Assembly: GCF_001514285.1 (NCBI RefSeq)
Contig: NZ_KQ949036.1
Location: 124,001 to 188,000 of the forward strand
Reading direction: 5' to 3'
Source: Streptomyces sp. DSM 15324
Lineage (GTDB): Bacteria > Actinomycetota > Actinomycetes > Streptomycetales > Streptomycetaceae
Length of the DNA stretch: 64,000 bases
The notes under the pieces are model-generated. The model was not told where the DNA came from. It saw nothing but the letters and a program-made list of their open reading frames with translations, and searched no databases. Below are positions 1 through 7,678 of the stretch, one piece after another; positions within the stretch are counted from its first letter, which is position 1, and every line of letters starts with the position of its first letter. Position numbers and translations under genes: made by a program.

Positions 1-1
1 G

Positions 2-316
2 GACGAGGCCCTGTGGCGCTCACGTCTGCACTACGAGCGCCCGACGAGCGGCTTCACCCGGCCCCGCACCCAGGAACTCCTCGGACACGTCCGGGACGTG
101 ATGAACGCGGCCCTCGCCGTCGGCGGCACCAGCTTCGACAGCCTGTACGTCAACGTCAACGGCGAGTCGGGCTACTTCGACCGCTCCCTGGACGCCTATG
201 GGCGCGAGGGGCTGCCCTGCAAGCGGTGCGGCACACCGATGCGCCGGCGCCCGTGGATGAACCGGTCCAGCTACTTCTGCCCGAGGTGTCAGAGGGTGCC
301 GCGCGTCCCGTCGTAA
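2..316 (+). CDS. mutM: Formamidopyrimidine-DNA glycosylase (Fpg/Nei family), 3' part
   Basis: This is the C-terminal end of a base-excision-repair DNA glycosylase that removes oxidised purines and nicks the abasic site. The reading frame is open from the window edge, so the catalytic N-terminus lies outside. The visible part has the helix-two-turn-helix segment (VRDVMNAAL...GGTSFDSLYV) and then the family's zinc finger. The finger has two Cys pairs, CKRC and CPRC, 16 residues apart, with the DNA-contacting Arg in NRSSYFCPRC. The tail after the finger is short, as is usual. Its last 28 bp overlap the convergent HxlR gene. The place of mutM upstream of acylphosphatase and smc fits Streptomyces gene order. 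Fpg and Nei-type glycosylases cannot be separated without the N-terminus. Confidence 0.88.
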   Translation, partial: DEALWRSRLHYERPTSGFTRPRTQELLGHVRDVMNAALAVGGTSFDSLYVNVNGESGYFDRSLDAYGREGLPCKRCGTPMRRRPWMNRSSYFCPRCQRVPRVPS

Positions 317-690
317 CGCTCCCGGGCCGCCAGGACGTCGTCCATGCGGCCCTCCACGAAGTGGATGAGGGTCAGCAGCCGCTCGGTGACCTCGCGGCCG
401 AGCGGGGTCAGTTCGTAGTCCACCCGCGGGGGGTTGGACGGCTGGGCCTCGCGGTGCACCAGTCCGTCGCGCTCCAGCGCGTGCAGCGTCTGGGACAGCA
501 TCTTCTCGCTCACGCCGTCGATCCGGCGGCGCAGTTCGTTGAAGCGCAGCGATCCTTCGTGGAGCGCGCCCAGGGTGAGACCGCCCCAGCGGCCCGTGAC
601 GTGCTCCAGCGTGCCGCGCGAGGGACAGGCCTTGGCGAACACGTTGTACGGGAGGTCCGGGTCCTCCGCGCGCTCCTGGGTGCTGGTCAT
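289..690 (-). CDS. HxlR-family winged-helix transcriptional regulator
   Basis: This 133-aa protein is a MarR/HxlR-type DNA-binding regulator. Residues about 30-110 form the winged helix, including FNELRRRIDGVSEKMLSQTLHALERDGL, typical of HxlR. I chose the ATG at 690 (MTSTQER) over the in-frame upstream start because the family domain begins close behind it. The protein has one cysteine, Cys22 (KACPSRG), N-terminal to the helix-turn-helix. A lone N-terminal Cys is how the redox-sensing HxlR members YodB and QorR sense quinones or oxidants. The gene is divergent from a flavodoxin/quinone-reductase gene, with a perfect palindrome between them, so local autoregulation is likely. Regulator class is sure; the inducer is inferred. 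Confidence 0.88.
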   Translation of the reverse strand: MTSTQERAEDPDLPYNVFAKACPSRGTLEHVTGRWGGLTLGALHEGSLRFNELRRRIDGVSEKMLSQTLHALERDGLVHREAQPSNPPRVDYELTPLGREVTERLLTLIHFVEGRMDDVLAARERYDGTRGTL

Positions 691-729
691 GTCATCAGCG
701 TACGTGACGGCAGCGCTAACCAACAGGTT

Positions 730-750
730 GCACTAACCAGAAGTTAGTGC
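730..750. promoter_or_regulatory. Perfect inverted repeat, probable HxlR operator
   Basis: The arms GCACTAAC (730-737) and GTTAGTGC (743-750) are perfectly complementary around a 5-nt spacer. The site lies in the only gap between the divergent HxlR and flavodoxin genes. A further half-site-like GCGCTAAC sits at 713-720. HxlR dimers bind such short palindromes, so control of both genes is the simplest reading. Confidence 0.72.
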
Positions 751-795
751 TTTCCTGTGGTCACTGTCTCCGAGCTGCCCTTTCGAGGAGTTCCC

Positions 796-1383
796 ATGTC
801 CAAGCCCGTGGTTTCCGTCGCCTACCACTCCGGCTACGGCCACACCGTCGTCCTCGCCGAAGCGGTCCGCGCCGGTGCCCTCGAGGCGGGTGCCGAGGTG
901 CATCTGATCAAGGTCGACGAGATCACCGAGGAGCAGTGGAGCCTGCTCGACGGCTCGGACGCGATCGTGTTCGGGTCACCGACCTACATGGGCACCGCCT
1001 CCGGCGCCTTCCACGCCTTCGCGGAGGCCACCTCCGCGCGCTGGGCCACCCAGGCCTGGAAGGACAAGCTCGCCGCCGGCTTCACCAATTCCGGTTCCAA
1101 GAGCGGCGACAAACTGCACACGCTCCAGTTCTTCCAGATCCTGGCCGCGCAGCTCGGCATGCACTGGGTCAACCTCGGTCTGCTGCCCGGCTGGAACAGC
1201 AGCAACTCCTCGGAGCACGACCTCAACCGCCTCGGCGTGTTCCTCGGCGCGGCCGCGCAGACCAACGTCGACGAGGGCGCCGAGGCCGTCCACAAGGCCG
1301 ATGTGGCGACGGCGGAGCACCTGGGCCGGCGGGTCGCCGAGACCGCCGCGGTCTTCCTGGCCGGCCGGGCCCAGGCTGCATGA
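796..1383 (+). CDS. WrbA-like flavodoxin / NAD(P)H:quinone oxidoreductase
   Basis: This 195-aa cytosolic flavoprotein of the flavodoxin-fold NADPH-dependent reductase group probably reduces quinones by two electrons. The N-terminal phosphate-binding loop (YHSGYGHT) binds FMN, and GSPTYMGTASGAF is the second FMN loop shared with WrbA. The 80s-120s segment (GFTNSGSKSGDKLHTL) also matches WrbA-type proteins. The start is the ATG at 796, with GAGGAG at 785-790. An in-frame GTG upstream has no such site. It is transcribed away from a single-cysteine HxlR regulator, the usual pairing for quinone-inducible reductases. The substrate is inferred from that context. Confidence 0.82.
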   Translation: MSKPVVSVAYHSGYGHTVVLAEAVRAGALEAGAEVHLIKVDEITEEQWSLLDGSDAIVFGSPTYMGTASGAFHAFAEATSARWATQAWKDKLAAGFTNSGSKSGDKLHTLQFFQILAAQLGMHWVNLGLLPGWNSSNSSEHDLNRLGVFLGAAAQTNVDEGAEAVHKADVATAEHLGRRVAETAAVFLAGRAQAA

Positions 1384-1414
1384 TCGTTTCTGCGCCGTTT
1401 CGGCGGGCGCGGGC

Positions 1415-2605
1415 CTAGTAGCCGAAGTCCTGGGTCCACCAGGGGCCGCCGGGCCCGAAGTGCACCCCGACGCCCAGCGTCTTGAAGTCGCAGTTCAGTA
1501 TGTTCGCCCTGTGGCCGGGGCTGTTCATCCAGGCCTCCATGACGGCGGCCGCGTCGGCCTGGCCGCGGGCTATGTTCTCGCCGCCGAGGCTGGATATGCC
1601 GGCCGCCGCGGCCCGGTCCCACGGGGTCTTCCCGTCGGGGTCGGTGTGGTCGAAGAAGCCCCGCGCGGCCATGTCGTCGCTGAACCTCTCGGCCAGCTCC
1701 GACAGCGCGCTGTTCGCGGAGAGGGCGCTGCAGCCGACCTTGGCCCGCTCCTCGTTCACGAGTGCGAACACCTCGGCCGCGGCCTGCGCCTCGGCCGAGA
1801 CCGTCACGGCGGACTCGGACCTCTGGGGCGCCTTGGTGACCGCCTTCGCCTTCGAGGCGGAGGTCTGCGGTTCCTCCGAGGGGGTGACCTCGGGCTTCTT
1901 CTCGGCCGTCTCGCTCGGCGCGGCCGAGGCGGAGGACTTCGAGGCGGAGGACTTCGAGGCCGACGGGGTGGGCGAGGTCGAGGTCGAGGCCGGCGCCGAG
2001 GCGGAGCGGCCCGCCTCGCGGCCGGCCGAGGTGCCGGCGCGGCCGGGGTCGGCCGAGCCGGAGGTGCCGCCCTGTTCGGCGTGGGAGTTGCCGGGGGTGC
2101 CGGCGGCCTGCACCCGGTCGCCGGGACCGGTGCCGCCACCGAGCCGGTAGCCCTCCAGGCCGGGCACCACGCCCGTGGCCACCGCGACGGTGCCGAGGGC
2201 GACCGCGGCGGAGACGCCGAGCAGGCCCGCCTTGACCGGGGTGGCCGCCTTCTTCTTGCGGCGGCGGCCGCCCCCGCCCCGCCTACCGCCGTCCGGTGTG
2301 AAGCCGTCGGCCGTGAAGCCGTGGGTCGCGAAACCGTCGGCCGTGAAGCCGTAGGCCGTGAAGCCGTCGGCCGCGGGGCCGGTGCCGTACCCCTCCTCCG
2401 TCGCGTACAGGTACTCCCTGCTCCTCGCGATGGTGTCGGCGTACGCCTCCGGGTTCAGGTACGGCGCGATGCCGAGCGTGTCGGGGCCGTCCGGGGACGC
2501 GTACTGCGGTTCATGGCTGTCCGTGTACGAGCCGTGCGTCTTCGTGACCCCCGTGGCGCGGCCCGTGGCGGCGCGGCCGGCGGCGGAGCGTCGGTGGCGT
2601 CCCAT
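1415..2605 (-). CDS. Secreted/membrane-anchored CAP (SCP-like) domain protein
   Basis: This 396-aa protein has three parts. The N-terminal cytoplasmic part (about 1-115) carries pentapeptide repeats of GFTAD type and a basic GGGGRRRKKK run. One hydrophobic helix follows (GLLGVSAAVALGTVAVATGVV). Then comes a long Ser/Ala/Pro/Lys-rich linker leading to a C-terminal CAP domain (about 275-396). CAP signatures are visible: FFDHTDPDGKTPWDR, GENIARGQ, WMNSPGHRANIL and WWTQDFGY, with the His/Glu cluster typical of the cavity. The layout suggests an extracellular domain tethered by a signal anchor. CAP proteins have varied roles, so no substrate is assigned. It ends 32 bp from the convergent flavodoxin gene. 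Confidence 0.87.
   Translation of the reverse strand: MGRHRRSAAGRAATGRATGVTKTHGSYTDSHEPQYASPDGPDTLGIAPYLNPEAYADTIARSREYLYATEEGYGTGPAADGFTAYGFTADGFATHGFTADGFTPDGGRRGGGGRRRKKKAATPVKAGLLGVSAAVALGTVAVATGVVPGLEGYRLGGGTGPGDRVQAAGTPGNSHAEQGGTSGSADPGRAGTSAGREAGRSASAPASTSTSPTPSASKSSASKSSASAAPSETAEKKPEVTPSEEPQTSASKAKAVTKAPQRSESAVTVSAEAQAAAEVFALVNEERAKVGCSALSANSALSELAERFSDDMAARGFFDHTDPDGKTPWDRAAAAGISSLGGENIARGQADAAAVMEAWMNSPGHRANILNCDFKTLGVGVHFGPGGPWWTQDFGY
2298..2372. repeat. 15-bp tandem repeat encoding GFTAD-type pentapeptides
   Basis: Five imperfect 15-bp units (GTGAAGCCGTCGGCC and variants on the plus strand) encode GFT(A/P)D-like pentapeptides in the cytoplasmic N-terminus of the CAP-domain protein. 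In-frame slippage of such units would change the length without breaking the gene. Confidence 0.8.
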
Positions 2606-2771
2606 GCCTGTGCCTTCCTCGTCCCTCGGTCAACCCATCTCATACGATCTTGGGCGAACCCATCTCACTCGATCGAGTGAGTTTCATATGAGAATCATTG
2701 GGTCGGGACGGTACCGCATGGCGCCCGGGGAGGAAGTGCCCCGAAGGGCATCGCCCGGTTAGGTTGCCTCC

Positions 2772-3053
2772 ATGAGTGAGGATGTGCGACTGGTCGCCTG
2801 GGTCCGCGGACACGTCCAGGGCGTGGGATTCCGCTGGTTCACGCGGGCCAAGGCGCTGGAGATCGGCGGGCTGAGTGGCTTTGCTCTCAATTTGGCCGAC
2901 GGTCGGGTCCAGGTGGTCGCCGAGGGGGCCAAGGAGGGCTGTGACGGCCTGCTGGACTGGCTCACGGGTGACGACACGCCCGGACGCGTGGACGGAGTCA
3001 CCGAGATATGGGACACACCGCGCGGCGGCTACGACGGCTTCGCGATCCGCTGA
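2772..3053 (+). CDS. acyP: Acylphosphatase
   Basis: This 93-aa protein of full family length hydrolyses acyl phosphates such as carbamoyl phosphate and 1,3-bisphosphoglycerate in the cytosol. The signature GHVQGVGFRWF holds the catalytic Arg21, and Asn40 in GFALNLADGRV is the second catalytic residue. The glycine-rich turns of the alpha/beta sandwich are intact. It sits between the repair gene mutM and smc, its usual place in Streptomyces, although no functional link to SMC is established. The product is certain; the physiological substrate is unknown. Confidence 0.94.
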   Translation: MSEDVRLVAWVRGHVQGVGFRWFTRAKALEIGGLSGFALNLADGRVQVVAEGAKEGCDGLLDWLTGDDTPGRVDGVTEIWDTPRGGYDGFAIR

Positions 3054-3430
3054 CCACCCCGCACCGGGCGGCAGCCCGAGGGGGAGGGATGTGCCAGTGG
3101 CATGTGCCCCGGACGGAAAGGAGCAGGTGGTTGCCAAGAATCGCTTGTGCTGGCATGCTCCGCAGGCAAGGATGATCGCCACGTCTCCCGGGCCCCGCGT
3201 CCGTCGCAGCGCCGCCGTTCCGGCCGCGCTCCGGTGGGTTGCCCGCCAATACGGGGCGTGATCGTGTTGACCGTCAAACTTTTTGGTGAGACGCTGAAAG
3301 CACCCCGCGCACCTAGCTGTTTGGCATGGATGAACGGCAGCACGAACAAGATCTAGCCAAGACCGCGGGTGCGAATCCCTCACGACCCACACCGCTTCGG
3401 TCGGTCACTCAGTGTGGAGGACCATCCATC
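3054..3430. other. 377-bp non-coding stretch upstream of the small coiled-coil gene
   Basis: I find no supportable gene here; the overlapping open frames lack ribosome sites and recognisable domains. The stretch contains a consensus-like TTGACC at 3267-3272 followed by an A/T-richer run (CAAACTTTTTGG), which may be a promoter -35 region. No convincing -10 is visible at 17-18 bp. A strong ribosome site GGAGG at 3416-3420 serves the next gene. The leader is unusually long for a 67-aa protein. Confidence 0.4.
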
Positions 3431-3634
3431 ATGGCAAAGGCGCTTCTCGGTTACGTCGGCGGCTCCGACCCGCGACTCCTCGCCGAGATGCGACGGCTCC
3501 AGCAGCGCGTTCAGGATCTGGAATCCGAGCTCGGACGAATCCAGGCCGAGAACGACGCGCTCACGGCTGCCGCTTCTCACGACAGGTTCATGGAGAGCAT
3601 CGACGCACACCAGGCGGAGCCTGCGCTCACCTGA
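3431..3634 (+). CDS. Small conserved coiled-coil protein of unknown function
   Basis: This is a 67-aa protein starting MAKALLGYVGG, with GGAGG 10 nt upstream of the ATG. Residues about 15-45 (LLAEMRRLQQRVQDLESELGR) form a clear heptad coiled coil with leucines at a/d positions. The tail is acidic and polar. No signal peptide or membrane segment is visible. I recall a near-identical hypothetical protein at the same place in other streptomycetes. It is followed by an excellent intrinsic terminator, so it is a stand-alone transcription unit just before smc. Function unknown; dimerisation through the coiled coil is likely. Confidence 0.8.
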   Translation: MAKALLGYVGGSDPRLLAEMRRLQQRVQDLESELGRIQAENDALTAAASHDRFMESIDAHQAEPALT

Positions 3635-3718
3635 TCGCTGCACCGCTCCACAACAGCACACGCAGTGGTCGGGCGACCCGTCTCAAGCGCGTCGGACCGC
3701 TAAGTTGTCAGAAGTTGC

Positions 3719-3750
3719 AAGGGACGCCTCGGCGTCCCTTCTTTCTTTCC
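3719..3750 (+). terminator. Intrinsic terminator after the small coiled-coil gene
   Basis: AAGGGACGC (3719-3727) pairs with GCGTCCCTT (3732-3740) around a CTCG tetraloop. CTTTCTTTCC follows directly. This is one of the most canonical rho-independent terminators in the window, and it separates the small gene from smc. Confidence 0.87.
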
Positions 3751-3925
3751 CCCGCGTTGTCCCGCCCGTGTTTCCCCCGCGTCCGGTGGGCCCGTCCCCG
3801 TCGTCCAGCGCCCTGCCCCCTCCGTCTTCTTAACGTGTGGTGTGCCCTGTGCGTTCATGGGCGAAACCGCGGGGTCGCCGGGCGTTCATGGAGTGAGACA
3901 CCCCCGGAAGGTAGAGTCCAGCGCC

Positions 3926-6900
3926 GTGCACCTCAAGGCCCTGACCCTCCGAGGGTTCAAGTCGTTCGCCTCGGCGACCACGCTCCGGTTCGAACCGGGG
4001 ATCACGTGCGTCGTCGGGCCCAACGGCTCGGGCAAGTCCAACGTCGTGGACGCGCTCACCTGGGTCATGGGCGAGCACAGCGCCAAGTCGCTGCGCGGCG
4101 GCAAGATGGAGGACGTCATCTTCGCCGGCACCACCGGCCGCCCCCCGCTGGGCCGCGCCGAGGTGTCCCTGACCATCGACAACTCCGACGGGGCCCTGCC
4201 CATCGAGTACGCCGAGGTCACCATCACGCGGATCATGTTCCGCAACGGCGGCAGCGAGTACCAGATCAACGGCGACACCTGCCGCCTCCTCGACATCCAG
4301 GACCTCCTCTCCGACTCCGGCATCGGCCGCGAGATGCACGTCATCGTCGGCCAGGGCCAGCTCGACTCCGTCCTGCACGCCGACCCCATGGGCCGCCGGG
4401 CCTTCATCGAGGAGGCGGCGGGCGTCCTCAAGCACCGCAAGCGCAAGGAGAAGGCGCTCCGCAAGCTCGACGCGATGCAGGCCAACCTCGCGCGCGTGCA
4501 GGACCTCACCGACGAACTGCGCCGCCAGCTCAAACCGCTGGGCCGCCAGGCGGCGGTCGCCCGCCGGGCCGCCGTGATCCAGGCGGACCTCCGGGACGCC
4601 CGCCTGCGCCTCCTCGCCGACGACCTCGTCCGGATGCGCGAGGCGCTCCGGGCCGAGGTGGCCGACGAGGCCGCCCTCAAGGAACGCAAGGAGACCGCCG
4701 AGCAGGAGCTGCGCAAGGCCCTCCAGCGCGAGGCGCTCCTGGAGGACGAGGTCCGCCGGCTCTCCCCCCGCCTCCAGCGCGCCCAGCAGACCTGGTACGA
4801 GCTCTCCCAGCTCGCCGAACGCGTCCGCGGCACGGTCTCCCTCGCCGACGCCCGGGTGAAGAGCGCGACCTCCGCGCCCCCCGAGGAGCGGCGCGGCCGC
4901 GACCCCGGGGACATGGAGCGCGAGGCCGCCCGGGTCCGGGAACAGGAGGCCGAGCTGGAGGCCGCCCTCGAAGCGGCCCAGCACGCCCTCGACGACACCG
5001 TCGCCCATCGCGCCGACCTCGAACGCGAACTCGCCGTCGAGGAACGGCGGCTGAAGGACGTCGCCCGCGCCATCGCCGACCGCCGGGAGGGCCTCGCCCG
5101 GCTGAACGGCCAGGTCAACGCCGCCCGGTCACGCGCCGCCTCGGCCCAGGCCGAGATCGACCGGCTGGCCGCGGCCAGGGACGAGGCGCAGGAGCGGGCG
5201 TTCGCCGCGCAGGAGGAGTACGAGACCCTCCAGGCCGAGGTCGACGGCCTCGACGCGGGCGACGCCGAACTCGCCGAGCAGCACGAGGCGGCGAAACGCC
5301 GGCTGGCCGAGGCCGAGGCCGCCCTCACCGCGGCCCGCGAGGCGGCCACCACGGCGGAACGCGAACGTGCGGCGACCAGGGCCCGCCACGAGGCGCTCGC
5401 CCTCGGCCTGCGGCGCAAGGACGGCACGGGCGCCCTGCTCGGCGCGCGGGACCGCCTCACCGGCCTGCTCGGCCCGGCCGCCGAACTGCTGACGGTGACA
5501 CCGGGGTACGAGGTCCAGCTGGCGGCGGCTTTCGGAGCGGCCGCGGACGCGATCGCGGTCACCACCCCGGCCGCGGCCGTGGAGGCCCTGCGCCTGCTCC
5601 GCAAACAGGACGCGGGCCGGGCGGCACTGCTGCTCGCCGGTTCACCGGACGCGCCCCTCACCGGCGCGGGGAACGGCATGACCGGCCACCCCGCACCCGT
5701 GGACGCCCGACGACAGCACGCGGCCGATCTCGTCCGCGGCCCTGCCGATCTGATGCCCGCCGTACGCCGCCTCCTCCGCGACATCGTCGTGGTCGACACC
5801 CTGGAGGACGCCGGACACCTCGTCCGCACCCACCCCCACCTCACCGCGGTCACCGCCGAAGGCGACCTGCTGGGCGCCCACTTCGCCCACGGCGGTTCCG
5901 CCGGCGCCCCCAGCCTCCTGGAAGTACAGGCCTCGGTGGACGAGGCGGCGGCACAGCTCGAAGAACTGGCCGTACGCTGCGCGGAACTCGGCGAGGCCCA
6001 GCAGGAGGCCGGCGCACAGCGCAAGCGGTGCGCCGCGCAGGTGGAGGAACTGGGGGAGCGGCGCCGGGCCGCCGACCGGGAGAAGTCGGCCGTGGCCCAG
6101 CAGCTCGGCCGGCTGGCCGGGCAGGCGCGCGGCGCGGCGGGCGAGGCCGAGCGGTCCACGGCGGCCGCCGCCCGCGCCCAGGACGCCCTCGACCGCGCCC
6201 GGGAAGAGGCCGAGGAACTCGCCGAACGGCTGGCCGTGGCCGAGGAGATGCCCGTCGAGGAGGAGCCCGACACCTCGGTGCGCGACCGGCTCGCCGCCGA
6301 CGGCGCCAACGCCCGCCAGACCGAGATGGAGGCGCGGCTGCAGGTCCGTACGCACGAGGAGCGGGTGAAGGGCCTGGCCGGCCGGGCCGACTCGCTCGAC
6401 CGGGCCGCCCGCGCGGAACGCGAGGCACGCGCGCGTGCCGAACAGCGGCGCGCCCGGCTGCGTCACGAGGCCGCCGTCGCCGGGGCCGTCGCCTCGGCCG
6501 CCCGCCAGCTGCTCGCGCACGTCGAGGTGTCCGTCGGCCGGGCGCAGGCGGAGCGGGCCGCCGCCGAGGCCGCCAAAGCCCGCGGGGAGCAGGAGCTGGC
6601 CGCCGCCCGCACCGCGGGGCGCGACCTCAAGGCCGAGCTGGACAAGCTCACCGACTCGGTCCACCGCGGTGAGGTGCTCGGCGCCGAGAAGCGGATGCGG
6701 ATCGAGCAGCTGGAGACCAAGGCGCTGGAGGAGCTGGGCGTGGAGCCCGAGGGGCTCGTCACCGAGTACGGGCCCCATCAGCTCGTCCCGCCGTCGCCGC
6801 CCGCCGAGGGCGAGGTGCTGCCCGACGACCCGGAGCACCCCCGCAACCAGCCGGTGCCCTTCCGCCGCGCCGAGCAGGAGAAGCGGCTGAAGGCGGCCGA

Positions 6901-7510
6901 GCGGGCGTACCAGCAGCTCGGCAAGGTCAACCCGCTGGCGCTGGAGGAGTTCGCCGCGCTGGAGGAGCGGCACAAGTTCCTCAGTGAGCAGCTGGAGGAC
7001 CTGAAGAAGACCCGCGCCGATCTCCTCCAGGTGGTGAAGGAGGTCGACGAGCGGGTCGAGCTGGTCTTCACCGAGGCGTTCCGGGACACGGCCCGGGAGT
7101 TCGAGGGCGTCTTCGGCCGGCTCTTCCCGGGCGGGGAGGGGCGGCTGATCCTGACCGACCCGGACAACATGCTGACCACCGGCGTGGACGTGGAGGCCCG
7201 CCCGCCGGGCAAGAAGGTCAAGCGGCTCAGCCTGCTCTCCGGCGGGGAGCGGTCGCTGACGGCCGTCGCCATGCTGGTCTCGATCTTCAAGGCGCGGCCC
7301 AGCCCGTTCTACGTCATGGACGAGGTCGAGGCCGCGCTCGACGACACCAACCTGCAGCGGCTGATCCGCATCATGCAGGAGCTCCAGGAGTCCTCGCAGC
7401 TCATCGTGATCACCCACCAGAAGCGCACCATGGAGGTCGCCGACGCGCTGTACGGCGTGTCCATGCAGGGTGACGGGGTGTCGAAGGTGATCAGCCAGCG
7501 GCTGCGTTAG
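3926..7510 (+). CDS. smc: Chromosome segregation/condensation ATPase SMC
   Basis: This 1194-aa structural-maintenance-of-chromosomes ATPase works with ScpA/ScpB (not in this window) to organise and segregate chromosomes, notably at sporulation. Walker A is GPNGSGKS at residues 31-38. Two long Ala/Glu/Arg coiled coils flank a hinge at about 500-670 (PGYEVQLAAAFGAAADAIAV). The C-terminal head has the ABC signature LSLLSGGERSL near 1102 and Walker B FYVMDEVEAALDD near 1130. I chose the GTG at 3926 because MHLKALTLRGFKSF is the family N-terminus; the frame is open further upstream to 3842, but that extension is not SMC-like. Length fits the family. Confidence 0.97.
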   Translation: MHLKALTLRGFKSFASATTLRFEPGITCVVGPNGSGKSNVVDALTWVMGEHSAKSLRGGKMEDVIFAGTTGRPPLGRAEVSLTIDNSDGALPIEYAEVTITRIMFRNGGSEYQINGDTCRLLDIQDLLSDSGIGREMHVIVGQGQLDSVLHADPMGRRAFIEEAAGVLKHRKRKEKALRKLDAMQANLARVQDLTDELRRQLKPLGRQAAVARRAAVIQADLRDARLRLLADDLVRMREALRAEVADEAALKERKETAEQELRKALQREALLEDEVRRLSPRLQRAQQTWYELSQLAERVRGTVSLADARVKSATSAPPEERRGRDPGDMEREAARVREQEAELEAALEAAQHALDDTVAHRADLERELAVEERRLKDVARAIADRREGLARLNGQVNAARSRAASAQAEIDRLAAARDEAQERAFAAQEEYETLQAEVDGLDAGDAELAEQHEAAKRRLAEAEAALTAAREAATTAERERAATRARHEALALGLRRKDGTGALLGARDRLTGLLGPAAELLTVTPGYEVQLAAAFGAAADAIAVTTPAAAVEALRLLRKQDAGRAALLLAGSPDAPLTGAGNGMTGHPAPVDARRQHAADLVRGPADLMPAVRRLLRDIVVVDTLEDAGHLVRTHPHLTAVTAEGDLLGAHFAHGGSAGAPSLLEVQASVDEAAAQLEELAVRCAELGEAQQEAGAQRKRCAAQVEELGERRRAADREKSAVAQQLGRLAGQARGAAGEAERSTAAAARAQDALDRAREEAEELAERLAVAEEMPVEEEPDTSVRDRLAADGANARQTEMEARLQVRTHEERVKGLAGRADSLDRAARAEREARARAEQRRARLRHEAAVAGAVASAARQLLAHVEVSVGRAQAERAAAEAAKARGEQELAAARTAGRDLKAELDKLTDSVHRGEVLGAEKRMRIEQLETKALEELGVEPEGLVTEYGPHQLVPPSPPAEGEVLPDDPEHPRNQPVPFRRAEQEKRLKAAERAYQQLGKVNPLALEEFAALEERHKFLSEQLEDLKKTRADLLQVVKEVDERVELVFTEAFRDTAREFEGVFGRLFPGGEGRLILTDPDNMLTTGVDVEARPPGKKVKRLSLLSGGERSLTAVAMLVSIFKARPSPFYVMDEVEAALDDTNLQRLIRIMQELQESSQLIVITHQKRTMEVADALYGVSMQGDGVSKVISQRLR

Positions 7511-7599
7511 CCCTTCCGGGTACCCCGCCCTCGCTTCTTCATTCCTTGAACGCACCTCCCCCTTTCGTGCCTCTTTTCTCACACAACCCCGGCTGGTGG

Positions 7600-7660
7600 C
7601 TTCAGAAATTGAAGGCATAGGGTCGGCAACGTTGTTCTTGCCTTCAGGCAGCGTTGCCGA
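7600..7660. promoter_or_regulatory. Two inverted repeats upstream of the sugar permease
   Basis: CTTCA-gaaat-TGAAG (7600-7614) is a 5-bp-arm palindrome. TCGGCAACG (7623-7631) and CGTTGCCGA (7652-7660) form a 9-bp inverted repeat with a 20-nt spacer, ending 8 bp before the ribosome site. They could be operator sites or a leader hairpin. The cognate regulator cannot be named. Confidence 0.45.
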
Positions 7661-7678
7661 TGGCCTTAGGAGTGGAAC

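Noticed and set aside
3361..3392. tRNA T-arm-like string (GGGTGCGAATCCC)
   Set aside because: Only a 3-bp stem closes around the loop and no acceptor or D-arm partner is present, so it is not a tRNA.
3412..6672. 1086-aa open frame overlapping smc
   Set aside because: It is Arg/Gly/Pro-rich and runs out of phase with the fully recognisable smc gene.
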